Below, piece after piece: positions 7,634 to 15,501 of a DNA stretch of 31,480 bases. The DNA is from Rectinema sp003452735. Its GTDB lineage: Bacteria; Spirochaetota; Spirochaetia; Treponematales; Rectinemataceae. The notes below the pieces were generated by a model. It did no database searches. It was not told the origin of the DNA and was given only the letters and a program-made list of their open reading frames with translations. A program made the translations under genes and the position numbers. The DNA is taken from NCBI GenBank assembly GCA_035415815.1, contig DAOOGR010000011.1, positions 1-31,480 of the forward strand, read 5' to 3'. The stretch's first letter is position 1. Each line of letters opens with the position of its first letter.

Positions 7634-8511
7634 ATGAGAAAAATACAAGGGCAAGACTTCTTCTTTTTTTTATAGGTATTCCTTTACTCATTCTTTCACT
7701 TTTTTTTCTTCAATTTGCTCATTATATAATAATTTCCGGAATTATTTTCGTTGTACAATTCCTTTCATCCAAGGAATTGCGAAATATGCTAACTAGAGCT
7801 GCTATGCCAGATTCAGGAGATTCATTAACCTTCATTGGCTTAATTCCATCAGTATTGACATATATATCATGTTTTCTTTCAGGATCGCCCCTAGAGACTG
7901 CATTTGTCTTGTTTATTGCTTGGTCATTCTGCCTAATACTGATATTGGTTCCGCTTGCATTCCAAAAAAAGAATTCATTTCCAGAGCTTATCAAGCAAGC
8001 GGCATCAATCGTGCTTGTTCACTTTTATACAGCACTTCTTCCAGGATTTCTAATATTCATTGTTTCAGGGTTTCCTAATTCACAGTATACAATAATCACC
8101 TTTGCTATGCTTACATTTGGAAACGACAGCCTCGCATGGCTTTTTGGTAAATACCTTGCTAAGAAAAGAAATCTTCTGGATGTGTCACCAAACAAGAGTG
8201 TTGCGGGTTTCATAGGAGGCACGATTGGATCGATAATCGCTGCTTTTATAGGATTAGGACCAATGGCTGGTACTTGGAAGCCCTCTGGAGCCTCATATAC
8301 ACTGCTAAGCCTATTTCTTGGGTTGGGAATGGCATTCTTTGTTATCGTGGGCGACCTCTTTGAAAGCGCTCTCAAGAGATCGGCAAGAATGAAGGATTCA
8401 GGCTCTATCGTACCAGGCAGAGGAGGAATTCTGGACTCATTTGATAGCCTATACTTTAGTGCTCCTTTTTTTGTTGCTTTTTCTTTTTCATTTCATTTGT
8501 TTAATCTATAA
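7630..8511 (+). CDS. cdsA: Phosphatidate cytidylyltransferase (CDP-diglyceride synthase)
   Basis: Integral inner-membrane enzyme forming CDP-diacylglycerol from CTP and phosphatidate, the branch point of phospholipid synthesis. It is a 293-residue protein with about eight hydrophobic segments. The C-terminal signature region reads 'SALKRSARMKDSGSIVPGRG' followed by GILDSFDS. The classical pattern has G-H-G-G and D-R-x-D, so both the His and the Arg are replaced (G-R-G-G, D-S-x-D). The K-D and the two Asp residues thought to bind metal remain. The start is GTG 7630, overlapping the uppS stop (GTGA). The identification is secure from position in the uppS-cdsA-dxr block plus the signature; whether the changed residues affect activity is unknown. 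Confidence 0.92.
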   Translation: MNEKNTRARLLLFFIGIPLLILSLFFLQFAHYIIISGIIFVVQFLSSKELRNMLTRAAMPDSGDSLTFIGLIPSVLTYISCFLSGSPLETAFVLFIAWSFCLILILVPLAFQKKNSFPELIKQAASIVLVHFYTALLPGFLIFIVSGFPNSQYTIITFAMLTFGNDSLAWLFGKYLAKKRNLLDVSPNKSVAGFIGGTIGSIIAAFIGLGPMAGTWKPSGASYTLLSLFLGLGMAFFVIVGDLFESALKRSARMKDSGSIVPGRGGILDSFDSLYFSAPFFVAFSFSFHLFNL

Positions 8512-8535
8512 AAGCAAGAGTATTGGAGGTAAAAG

Positions 8536-9675
8536 CTGAAGCGTGTCATCGTACTGGGGGCTTCTGGCTCTATTGGCAGACAGACTCTTGATGTGATTAG
8601 AAAGAGCGCAGATTCTGAGAAAAAGCTCGAGCTTGTTGGTTTTTCTATTCATAGCAACAGCATCGCCGCAGCAAAGCTCAAGAGAGAATTTCCTCAAGCT
8701 AAAGGAGCTTGGACAGGCTATACATCTATCGCTCCTAAAGAAATGGACTGGAATGGCATCGATGCTATATCGCATCTTCTATCGGAAACCGAAGCAGAAA
8801 TAGTCGTAAATGGAATCGCAGGAGCATCTGGGTTATCAGCATCAATTCTAGCATTGCAGAATGGAAAAAACTTAGCACTTGCAAATAAGGAATCGATTGT
8901 CATGGGCTATAGACTTCTAAAAAGCATTGCCCAAGAAAATCGATGCCAGATCATACCTGTAGATTCTGAGCATGCAGGAATTTTCCAAATTGTTCAGAGA
9001 TTTGGCAAAAGCATTGTCTCCGAACTGATAATTACTGCATCGGGTGGACCATTCTATTCTCTTCCTCTTGAATTGCTTGATACTGTTACGGCAGACGAAG
9101 CTTGCAAGCATCCTATATGGCAAATGGGAAGAAAAATTAGTATTGACTCTGCAACAATGGCCAATAAAGGGCTGGAGTTGATAGAGGCTTCTAGGCTTTT
9201 TGACATGCCTCAAGAGCAAATCAAGGTGCTTATTCATCCTCAAAGCTATGTCCACGCAATGGTTCGTACAATCGAAGGAGCTATTTTCGCCCAAATCTCA
9301 AAACCTGATATGCGCTTACCAATACAAATGGCGCTATATTGGCCGGAGAGTGTGCAGGCTTCCTTTGGGTTTGCAGACTTGGCAGGTATGAGTCTCGATT
9401 TCTATGAACCTACGCAAGATCGATATCCCATGCTGTGGATTGCACGCCAAGCTATCGACGAGGGAGAAGCTCAGTGCATTGTGTTCAATGCAGCCAATGA
9501 AATCGCAGTAGAATGCTTCGATAATGGAAAAATTAGATTCACCGACATAGCCAACCTAGTAGCAAAGGTACTCGATCGAGACTGGAATTTGCCTATCGAA
9601 TCATTCGAGGATATATTCGATATAGATATCAAGGCTCGCAAAATTGCCGCCCATCTCTCGGAGAATATTGAATGA
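8536..9675 (+). CDS. dxr: 1-deoxy-D-xylulose 5-phosphate reductoisomerase, CTG start
   Basis: Second enzyme of the MEP isoprenoid pathway, converting DXP to MEP with NADPH. Reading from CTG 8536 gives an N-terminus (M)KRVIVLGASGSIGRQTLD with the nucleotide-binding GASGSIG at residues 8-14. A GGAGG Shine-Dalgarno (8525-8529) sits 6 nt upstream. Starting at the next in-frame start-like codon (GTG 8593) would delete this loop, so CTG is preferred. Further motifs are 'LANKESIVMGY', the metal-binding 'VDSEHAGIFQ', 'TASGGPF', 'IDSATMANKGLELIEA' and 'IHPQSYVHAMV'. The length of 379 residues is typical. It lies 24 bp after cdsA and its stop overlaps the rseP ATG (ATGA). Confidence 0.95.
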   Translation: MKRVIVLGASGSIGRQTLDVIRKSADSEKKLELVGFSIHSNSIAAAKLKREFPQAKGAWTGYTSIAPKEMDWNGIDAISHLLSETEAEIVVNGIAGASGLSASILALQNGKNLALANKESIVMGYRLLKSIAQENRCQIIPVDSEHAGIFQIVQRFGKSIVSELIITASGGPFYSLPLELLDTVTADEACKHPIWQMGRKISIDSATMANKGLELIEASRLFDMPQEQIKVLIHPQSYVHAMVRTIEGAIFAQISKPDMRLPIQMALYWPESVQASFGFADLAGMSLDFYEPTQDRYPMLWIARQAIDEGEAQCIVFNAANEIAVECFDNGKIRFTDIANLVAKVLDRDWNLPIESFEDIFDIDIKARKIAAHLSENIE

Positions 9676-11024
9676 TTAGCATTATCTTAGGCCTTATTGG
9701 TCTTTCAATAGTTGTTATATTTCATGAATTTGGCCACTTTGTCTTTGCTCGCTTGTCTGGCATAGAAGTAGAGGCCTTTTCTGTGGGTTGGGGACCTTCA
9801 ATAGTTTCTCACAAGGGCAAAAAGACTGAATGGAAGCTTTGTGCCTTCCCTATTGGAGGATATTGCAAGCTAAAGGGAGAAGAGGGATTTCAAGCAGCGC
9901 TAGATCAAAATCTTCAATACATCCCTTCAGAAAAAGGTAGTTTTTTTTCGGCCTCTCCATTGAAGCGAATTTTCATTGCATCTGCTGGGCCCCTCTTCAG
10001 TGTACTTTTTGCTGCTTTTATTTTTATTTTAGCCGTATCTATAGGAACTACAACTGTAACAGCACCGAATAAGATCATTCTTTCGAGCGAAATAGGATCC
10101 ACTCTTCAAAACGAAATGCCCAATCCTGCAGATATCGCAGGCCTTAAGACGGGCGATAAGATTATCTCAATTGATGGTAAGGAAATAAGTGATTACAGCG
10201 ATCTCCAGGAGATCATTGCTATTAATCCTGGAAAGACCATGTCTGTTGAGGTATTAAGAAACGGTGAGGCTCATTCTCTCCTTATAACTCCCCGGCTCGA
10301 TCCAAATACTGGTGTTGGCGTAATTGGCGTATATGCTTGGATAGATCCTATCGTAGAATCAGTGCAAGAAAAGAGCCCTGCAGCAATTGCAGATCTTCAT
10401 CCAGGTGACATGATTATCGAAGCAGATGGAAAAGTCATCTCAAATACAATAGATCTTATGCAGGTATTCAACAATGCAAATGGCTCTGTTAGTCTCAGGG
10501 TAAAGCGCGGAGATCAGACTCTCTCAATGGTCGTCGTGGCAAAATCTCTTGAAGAGACGGGCCTTAGATTCGAAGGTATCTTGAGAACTGAAAAAGCTAA
10601 ATCGCTCCCAGAGGCTATTTCGATGGGAGTAGAAGAGACTTTCTCAACTCTTTCATTAGAAATAAAGAGCATAGGACTTCTTTTTCGCGGTGTAAATGTC
10701 TTCAAAGCCATCTCCGGACCAGCCAGATTGACATACCTAATTGGAACCGCCGCATCCGAACAAATAAAGACTGAAGGTCTAGCAGGGCTTGTGCCAATTC
10801 TTGATTTCCTGGCTTTTATATCGATTGGGCTTGCCATCATGAACCTTCTTCCGCTTCCTGCATTAGATGGTGGTCGTATCCTTATTTATTTGATAGAGCT
10901 TATTAGAAGACGCCCAATTAATGCCAAGTCGCTTTATCGATATCAGTTTATTGGGGCGGCTTCTATTCTTTTGCTATTACTTATAGCCACAATGAGCGAT
11001 ATTTTCTTCTTTTTGGGTAAATGA
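9672..11024 (+). CDS. rseP: RseP-type site-2 zinc metalloprotease
   Basis: Intramembrane protease that cleaves membrane-embedded substrates such as anti-sigma factors or signal-peptide remnants. The zinc motif HEFGH is at residues 18-22 in the first membrane segment. A second hydrophobic segment is near residues 103-128. Two PDZ-like domains follow ('AGLKTGDKIISIDGKEI' and 'SPAAIADLHPGDMIIEADGK'), and the third zinc ligand is in 'LPLPALDGGRI' (Asp399). A final membrane segment closes the protein. The length of 450 residues matches the family. Its ATG overlaps the dxr stop. It is the last gene of the rpsB operon and converges on dnaB with a 94-bp gap lacking an obvious terminator. Confidence 0.95.
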   Translation: MISIILGLIGLSIVVIFHEFGHFVFARLSGIEVEAFSVGWGPSIVSHKGKKTEWKLCAFPIGGYCKLKGEEGFQAALDQNLQYIPSEKGSFFSASPLKRIFIASAGPLFSVLFAAFIFILAVSIGTTTVTAPNKIILSSEIGSTLQNEMPNPADIAGLKTGDKIISIDGKEISDYSDLQEIIAINPGKTMSVEVLRNGEAHSLLITPRLDPNTGVGVIGVYAWIDPIVESVQEKSPAAIADLHPGDMIIEADGKVISNTIDLMQVFNNANGSVSLRVKRGDQTLSMVVVAKSLEETGLRFEGILRTEKAKSLPEAISMGVEETFSTLSLEIKSIGLLFRGVNVFKAISGPARLTYLIGTAASEQIKTEGLAGLVPILDFLAFISIGLAIMNLLPLPALDGGRILIYLIELIRRRPINAKSLYRYQFIGAASILLLLLIATMSDIFFFLGK

Positions 11025-11118
11025 GGATTTAGCTTATGGAAATAATCCAAAGGTAGGCTCTTTAAGATATAATATCTGGAAAACCGCTTGCTTTCTGCTA
11101 TGGAAAATCGACACTTCC

Positions 11119-12462
11119 TTATGTGCGATCTCTGCGCTCCATGTTCACAAATTTTGCATAGCTGCTCTTGAACCAGGCCGGGGCCTTACCTGTTGGTCCA
11201 TTGCGCTGTTTGGCAACAATAATATCTGTTTCGATTTGATCGGATTGTGACTCATAAGTCTTGGAAATTTCTCGATCTCTATGAAGAAAAATTATAAGAT
11301 CTGCATCTTGTTCAATCGAGCCCGATTCACGCAAATCAGCAAGAGTCGGCTGTTTTCCCTCTGCTTCGCGTTTTAGCTGCGAAAGAGCCACGACAGGGAT
11401 ATCAAGTTCTCTAGCGAGAGCCTTTAGTGACCGCGAGATGGCTGCTATCTGTTCCCAACGAGGCAAATCAGCGTTTTCATGTGTTATTAGGGTAAGATAG
11501 TCGATGAATATTATTTTGACCCCTCGTTCGAGGACTAGCCTTCGCGCCATTGTTCTGAGCTCAAGGAGTTTCATATTTGGCAGGTCTACAATGTAGAGAG
11601 GAGCTTCATAGATTCTCGAGGCTGCCTCCATTAGGCTGTCATAGTCGGTGGTCTTTATTCGGCCTGTTCTTATGCGGTCGGCAGGAATCCTTGCCTCAGA
11701 AGCAATAAGCCTCAGCATGATTGCTGATTCCGACATCTCCAAAGAAAAAAATGCAACTGGAATCTTGAGATTAATCGAGGCATGAGCTGCCATTGTAAGA
11801 GCCAAGGCGGTCTTTCCTACCGAAGGCCTAGCCCCTATAACAATGAACTCAGATTTTTGAAGACCATTCGTTATAGCATCGAGATCAGTGAGCCCAGAAG
11901 GTATACCGGTAAAAGCGCTGGGATCAGTGCTGAGCTTCTCTATAAGCAGCATTGTCTCCGTTACAATCTCTTTGGCGGAGTGATAGTCGGCAGTCCTGCG
12001 ATTCTGCGATATCTCGAATATCTTAGCTTGTATTTCATCTAGAACCGCATCTATATCCTTGGTTTCCTCGTGAGCCATGGCTGCAGTTTCGGCAGAAAGA
12101 TGTACTAGGCGCCGCCTTGTAGCCATTTCTTGCACAATTTTCGCATAGTATTCGATATTCGCTGCTGAAGGAGTAAATGAGGCTAGACTGGCAATATAGG
12201 CACTCCCCCCAATCCTTTCAAGGCTACCGCGGCTTCGCAACTCTTCTGATAGTGTTATGAGATCTGGTTTCTGTCCCTTTTCATGCATGGCAAGAAGCGC
12301 TTCAAATACTTCCTGGTTGGCTGAATCATAAAAGCTATCAGGACGCAGATATCTTAAAACATTGTTTATCGACTCGGGGTCTAAAAGAAGAGCCCCCAAG
12401 CATGCCTGTTCAGCATCTCCATTATATAGCGGCAACTTGTCTTTAAGCGATGGACCTGCCAT
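11119..12462 (-). CDS. dnaB: Replicative DNA helicase
   Basis: Hexameric 5'-3' helicase of the replication fork. The N-terminal helical collar domain (about residues 10-110, beginning 'LPLYNGDAEQACLGALLLDP') and the RecA-like domain from about residue 180 are present. Walker A is GARPSVGKT at 210-218, Walker B is 'KIIFIDYLTLI' near 316-326, and 'VALSQLKREAEGKQPTLADL' with 'GSIEQDADLIIFLHRD' marks the conserved H3/H4 region. The 447-residue length is normal and no intein is present. It is the last gene of the rpsF-ssb-rpsR-rplI operon, 50 bp after rplI. A small ACCCT/AGGGT stem (12487-12501) lies in that gap. The ATG is preceded by GAGGA. Confidence 0.96.
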   Translation of the reverse strand: MAGPSLKDKLPLYNGDAEQACLGALLLDPESINNVLRYLRPDSFYDSANQEVFEALLAMHEKGQKPDLITLSEELRSRGSLERIGGSAYIASLASFTPSAANIEYYAKIVQEMATRRRLVHLSAETAAMAHEETKDIDAVLDEIQAKIFEISQNRRTADYHSAKEIVTETMLLIEKLSTDPSAFTGIPSGLTDLDAITNGLQKSEFIVIGARPSVGKTALALTMAAHASINLKIPVAFFSLEMSESAIMLRLIASEARIPADRIRTGRIKTTDYDSLMEAASRIYEAPLYIVDLPNMKLLELRTMARRLVLERGVKIIFIDYLTLITHENADLPRWEQIAAISRSLKALARELDIPVVALSQLKREAEGKQPTLADLRESGSIEQDADLIIFLHRDREISKTYESQSDQIETDIIVAKQRNGPTGKAPAWFKSSYAKFVNMERRDRT

Positions 12463-12512
12463 CTAAAAATCCTCTAGATATACCCTACCCTCTTATAGGG
12501 TTAAATACTAGA

Positions 12513-13106
12513 TCAGCTCAAATGACCACGATTTACGGCTGCTTCGAAGGCCGCTGCCTGCTCTTCAGGGCTGGCTGGTTCAGATTCTGTACGTTGCCTG
12601 CGGCTTCTACGCTTTTTCCCTACTTCTTCGGAAGGCTTTTTCTCCTCTATACTCGCTGATGCTTGAGCTTCTATATTGCAGTGAAGTATGGCTTCGTCTT
12701 TTTCATACAACCTGATCAGGATCTTATAGTTGCCGACAGATTTAATCGTGCGATCGGGTACTTCGATTCTCTTTCTATCGATTTCTATATTCTTTTTTAA
12801 AAGCTCTTCTGCAATTGTGTGGCTAGTAACTGCACCATACAGCTTTCCATTTTTGCCTGCAGGCATCGAGATGACAAGAGGTTCTGACTCTATTCTCTCT
12901 TTTAGAGAGCGAGAAGAAAGCCTTTTCTGCTCCTTTATAGCCTGAATCTCCGCTTGTCGCTTCAAAAACATTGCTTCGGTCTTTTCATTGTAAACCATGA
13001 CCATTTTTTTTGGCAAAAGATAATTGCGCGCATATCCTGACGCAACTTCTTTGATGTCTCCTATTTCACCCAAATTGGGTATGTCCTGATTTAATATAAC
13101 TTTCAT
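12513..13106 (-). CDS. rplI: 50S ribosomal protein L9 with charged C-terminal extension
   Basis: Large-subunit protein binding 23S rRNA. The N-terminal domain 'NLGEIGDIKEVASGYARNYLLPKK' (residues 11-34) is the L9 signature. A long helix and a C-terminal domain with 'GKLYGAVTSHTIAEEL' follow. The usual L9 ends near residue 148. Here another 49 residues continue, first Lys/Arg-rich (KKRRSRRQR at 164-172), then Glu/Ala-rich. The total is 197 residues. The start ATG 13106 follows AAGGAGC and lies 3 nt after the stop of the membrane protein gene. The extension may be lineage-specific and bind rRNA, which is inference. Confidence 0.95.
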   Translation of the reverse strand: MKVILNQDIPNLGEIGDIKEVASGYARNYLLPKKMVMVYNEKTEAMFLKRQAEIQAIKEQKRLSSRSLKERIESEPLVISMPAGKNGKLYGAVTSHTIAEELLKKNIEIDRKRIEVPDRTIKSVGNYKILIRLYEKDEAILHCNIEAQASASIEEKKPSEEVGKKRRSRRQRTESEPASPEEQAAAFEAAVNRGHLS

Positions 13107-13108
13107 AT

Positions 13109-14083
13109 TCAGGCTCCTTTATGTATTCGATATTGCAACCACACTTCCGATACACCAAGCATCGGCGCCAGAATTGCAACGGCAATCCTGATCTTAGCTT
13201 CGAAAAACATGAGTATGACGAGCAAAACCAATAATAAGCTAGTTATGCGCGGCATATTTCTAGATTGAAAAAAATGGGAAATTAAGCTAAATCCCTGAAA
13301 TGCATACCAACAAGCAGCGGCTAGAGAAGCATTCCAAGCAATTATGGCAAAGATACCACTTATATTCCCATAAAGCACACAGAGCAGAGCAAGCCAAGCT
13401 AAAATGCTTGGCCACAGAAGCCATGAAGGCACATTGAATACAAATGCCTTCTTCTTTGTCTCTCCTTCTTGCTTGGATGATCTACTAGATGCAAGACTAT
13501 TGCCTATATGCCAACTACCTGAAAGCAACAACCACGATGCTGCACCAATCAATCTAATAATGATCGATACTGCAGGAATTACATAGCTCTGTTCTATAGT
13601 TGATGCATCTAAATCTTGAATGCCTGATGAGCTCAGAAGATTGGCTATTATATCTGCCATCGATCTCTGCACTTCTGGCGTGCCTAGACTAATACTAAAA
13701 ATATAAGCAAAGAGTATAGAGAGAACTACTGTGGCAGCTATGATTTTTACCCAGGCATCACCCTTGAGTAGATTCATGGCTCCTATTGTTGCTAGAAGCA
13801 ATGCTGGCAGTATTAGAGTCTGAAGCAACATGGGTAGCTCTATCCAATTCATCTTAGAAAGTTCAATTGCACTTATTACTGCTATTATCAAGAGAGATAC
13901 TAGCATGGAGAGCAAACCCTCTTTTTTGTTCTCCTTTCGAAATACATATTGAATGGGAATTAGAAATGCGAATGCAAGAAAACCGCTTGCATATAAGAAT
14001 CCAGACAAAAATCCAAATGGAATAAAGACACGCCATGAATACTTGCTAGACGATGCTGACTTTATGCTCTGAGATGCTTCCAT
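13109..14083 (-). CDS. Polytopic membrane protein in the rpsR-rplI interval (YybS/DUF2232-like position)
   Basis: A hydrophobic protein of about 324 residues with roughly eight to nine membrane segments separated by short loops. There are few charged residues apart from a basic stretch near residues 204-214 ('SSKQEGETKKK'). I see no catalytic motif. Its position between rpsR and rplI matches the place where Firmicutes carry YybS (DUF2232 family), which is the best guess at kinship. Treponemes, as I recall, also have a membrane gene here. The ATG at 14083 is chosen; a TTG one codon upstream (14086) is equally possible and neither has a clear Shine-Dalgarno. It is cotranscribed with ribosomal protein genes, 3 nt upstream of rplI. 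Function unknown. Confidence 0.75.
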   Translation of the reverse strand: MEASQSIKSASSSKYSWRVFIPFGFLSGFLYASGFLAFAFLIPIQYVFRKENKKEGLLSMLVSLLIIAVISAIELSKMNWIELPMLLQTLILPALLLATIGAMNLLKGDAWVKIIAATVVLSILFAYIFSISLGTPEVQRSMADIIANLLSSSGIQDLDASTIEQSYVIPAVSIIIRLIGAASWLLLSGSWHIGNSLASSRSSKQEGETKKKAFVFNVPSWLLWPSILAWLALLCVLYGNISGIFAIIAWNASLAAACWYAFQGFSLISHFFQSRNMPRITSLLLVLLVILMFFEAKIRIAVAILAPMLGVSEVWLQYRIHKGA

Positions 14084-14123
14084 CAATGTCGCTCACTCTT
14101 TGGATCAGATTCCAAACGCTAGG

Positions 14124-14441
14124 CTATTTTATGACATAGGGAAGAAGCCCAAGGGCTCTAGCCCTCTTGATATTGACTGCTAGCATACGCTGATGCTTTG
14201 AGCAGGTACCGGTAATGCGCCTAGGAAGAATCTTTCCGCGTTCAGTCGTATAACGCCGAAGAAGCTCGGCGTCTTTGTAATCGATCTTTACATTCTGAGT
14301 GCAAAAGCGACAGACTTTTTTGCGGAAAAAGCCCTTCCCTTTACGAACGCCATTCCTGTCATCCTGATCTCTGTGTAATTCTTGTTGATCCGCTTCTGCA
14401 TTCGAAGCTCTTGATTCATCGATATCTCTTACTTCATCCAT
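14124..14441 (-). CDS. rpsR: 30S ribosomal protein S18, zinc-ribbon form
   Basis: Small-subunit protein that pairs with S6 on the platform. The core from about residue 36 is canonical ('YKDAELLRRYTTERGKILPRR' region, 'ARALGLLPYV' end). Four potential zinc ligands are retained: C44, C47, C80 and H83, making this the C+ paralogue type. Residues 1-35 are an unusual acidic, Asp/Glu/Gln-rich N-terminal extension. The ATG 14441 has AGGAG upstream. It lies 12 bp after ssb, in the standard rpsF-ssb-rpsR order. Confidence 0.96.
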   Translation of the reverse strand: MDEVRDIDESRASNAEADQQELHRDQDDRNGVRKGKGFFRKKVCRFCTQNVKIDYKDAELLRRYTTERGKILPRRITGTCSKHQRMLAVNIKRARALGLLPYVIK

Positions 14442-14453
14442 ATTAATCTCCTG

Positions 14454-14909
14454 TCAAAATGGAATATCATCAGTAAACTCGTCTATTGCCGGAGGAATAG
14501 GCATCTGATTATTGGCAGATTCTGTCTTTGATGGAATAGTATCTGCGGCATATCTTCTACCACCCATTTCACCACTATTTTGAGGAGGAGCTCCCAATGG
14601 TCGAATAGTTCCAGCGACAATAACGACTTTTGAGCGCTGCTGGCCATCTTTTTCCCACCTGTCTTGGCGAAGTTCACCTTGAACAGCAACCTGTCGGCCT
14701 TTGAGAAGATATTTACTTAGCCCTTCTGCGCTTTTCCCATAAAACTCGATATCAAAATAATGCGGCTCATCGACCCATTGATCATCCTGCTTTTTAGAGC
14801 GGTTCACTGCAATAGAAAAACGGCATATTGGAAGCCCAGATGGCGTATATTTCAATTCGCTATCGCGGGTAAGACGCCCAACTAACACTACTACGTTGAT
14901 ATCGCTCAC
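14454..14909 (-). CDS. ssb: Single-stranded DNA-binding protein
   Basis: Protects single-stranded DNA and recruits repair and replication partners. The OB fold opens with 'INVVVLVGRLTRDSELKYTPSG', followed by 'SIAVNR' and 'FDIEFYGKSAE'. The flexible linker from about residue 108 ends in the acidic tip DDIPF, the partner-binding peptide found in the family. It is 151 residues. The start is GTG 14909 with AAAGGAG upstream. Its place between rpsF and rpsR is the widely conserved arrangement. Confidence 0.97.
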   Translation of the reverse strand: MSDINVVVLVGRLTRDSELKYTPSGLPICRFSIAVNRSKKQDDQWVDEPHYFDIEFYGKSAEGLSKYLLKGRQVAVQGELRQDRWEKDGQQRSKVVIVAGTIRPLGAPPQNSGEMGGRRYAADTIPSKTESANNQMPIPPAIDEFTDDIPF

Positions 14910-14942
14910 AATATACTCCTTTAGTCCTTGTGGGACATGGCC

Positions 14943-15224
14943 TTATTCTTCAATCTTTACGACCAAGTGTTTCAATACCAAAGGGTTTAGCTTTATTGCG
15001 CGCTCAAGCGAAGCAATAGAAGCAGGGTCAAAACTCATTCGATAAAGCACATAATGAGCGCGTGTTTTTTTCTTGATTGGATATGAGAGCGGCCTATCTC
15101 CCATATCTTCTTCTTTGACATCAATCGCCTTATACTGCGAAAGCAGATCAACGATTGCCTGTTTGCCGGACTTGAATTCTTCTTCTTCTGAGTTCAGCAC
15201 AGTGACAAGTTCATACTGTCTCAT
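14943..15224 (-). CDS. rpsF: 30S ribosomal protein S6
   Basis: Small-subunit platform protein. The 93-residue product begins 'MRQYELVTVLN', matching the family N-terminus, and contains 'RPLSYPIKKKTRAHYVLY' and 'LKHLVVKIEE'. The ATG at 15224 is chosen over one ten codons upstream (15254) because a GGGAGG Shine-Dalgarno sits 6 nt before 15224 and the family starts there. It is the first gene of the rpsF-ssb-rpsR-rplI-dnaB operon, with a promoter at 15332-15304 and a hairpin-bearing leader of about 70 nt that may respond to the S6-S18 complex. Confidence 0.96.
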   Translation of the reverse strand: MRQYELVTVLNSEEEEFKSGKQAIVDLLSQYKAIDVKEEDMGDRPLSYPIKKKTRAHYVLYRMSFDPASIASLERAIKLNPLVLKHLVVKIEE

Positions 15225-15246
15225 TAAATCCTCCCTGTGGACATAT

Positions 15247-15288
15247 GCACTCATACGAGTGCTGATGATCCGGTTGAAAGAACCGGAT
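15247..15288 (-). promoter_or_regulatory. Structured leader of the rpsF operon: two hairpins
   Basis: On the minus strand, ATCCGGTT (15288-15281), loop CTTTC, AACCGGAT (15275-15268) is an 8-bp stem. It is followed by GCACTC-GTAT-GAGTGC (15262-15247), a 6-bp stem. The second hairpin ends about 14 nt before the Shine-Dalgarno. Leaders recognised by the S6-S18 complex are known upstream of rpsF in many bacteria; whether this one conforms needs covariance testing. Confidence 0.5.
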
Positions 15289-15303
15289 AAAGAGGGCTTT
15301 ATT

Positions 15304-15332
15304 TATATATCACAAAAGAATGCGAAGGACAA
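15304..15332 (-). promoter_or_regulatory. Promoter of the rpsF operon
   Basis: Minus-strand TTGTCC (15332-15327), 17-nt spacer, TATATA (15309-15304). The predicted start near 15297 gives a leader of about 73 nt that contains both hairpins. Confidence 0.5.
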
Positions 15333-15419
15333 GCACAGAAAATGCTGCGTAGCTACCTTTGCACAAAATTGTCGTGCACCCCCATTTGCCCACATCTCTT
15401 TTGCGTACAATTAGACCTC

Positions 15420-15448
15420 TTGCATCCATTGCGAATTATTTTCATAAT
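15420..15448 (+). promoter_or_regulatory. Promoter of hisS
   Basis: TTGCAT (15420-15425), 17-nt spacer, CATAAT (15443-15448). The predicted start near 15455 gives a leader of about 47 nt. It diverges from the rpsF promoter 90 bp away. Confidence 0.5.
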
Positions 15449-15501
15449 TGCTTAACTTTTCATTGCGATATCGTTCAATTCTATATCGAGGGAGCTGGTT
15501 A

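Noticed and set aside
8025..8375. Minus-strand open frame inside cdsA
   Set aside because: Low-complexity antisense product with no family features; cdsA is well supported.
8593..9675. Shorter dxr starting at GTG 8593
   Set aside because: It would lose the first strand and NADPH-binding GASGSIG loop, while CTG 8536 has a well-placed GGAGG.
11025..11118. TATAAT-like palindrome (near 11064-11076) as a promoter, or a terminator between rseP and dnaB
   Set aside because: No suitable -35 lies 16-18 nt upstream, no downstream gene is on that strand, and there is no GC-rich hairpin with a T-run.
12487..12501. ACCCT/AGGGT stem between rplI and dnaB as a terminator
   Set aside because: Only 5 bp and no T-run after it on the minus strand; the dnaB gene has its own Shine-Dalgarno within the operon.
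15448..15501. Longer hisS with 18 extra N-terminal residues
   Set aside because: The extra segment overlaps the promoter and predicted transcript start; ATG 15502 has a Shine-Dalgarno and matches the family N-terminus.
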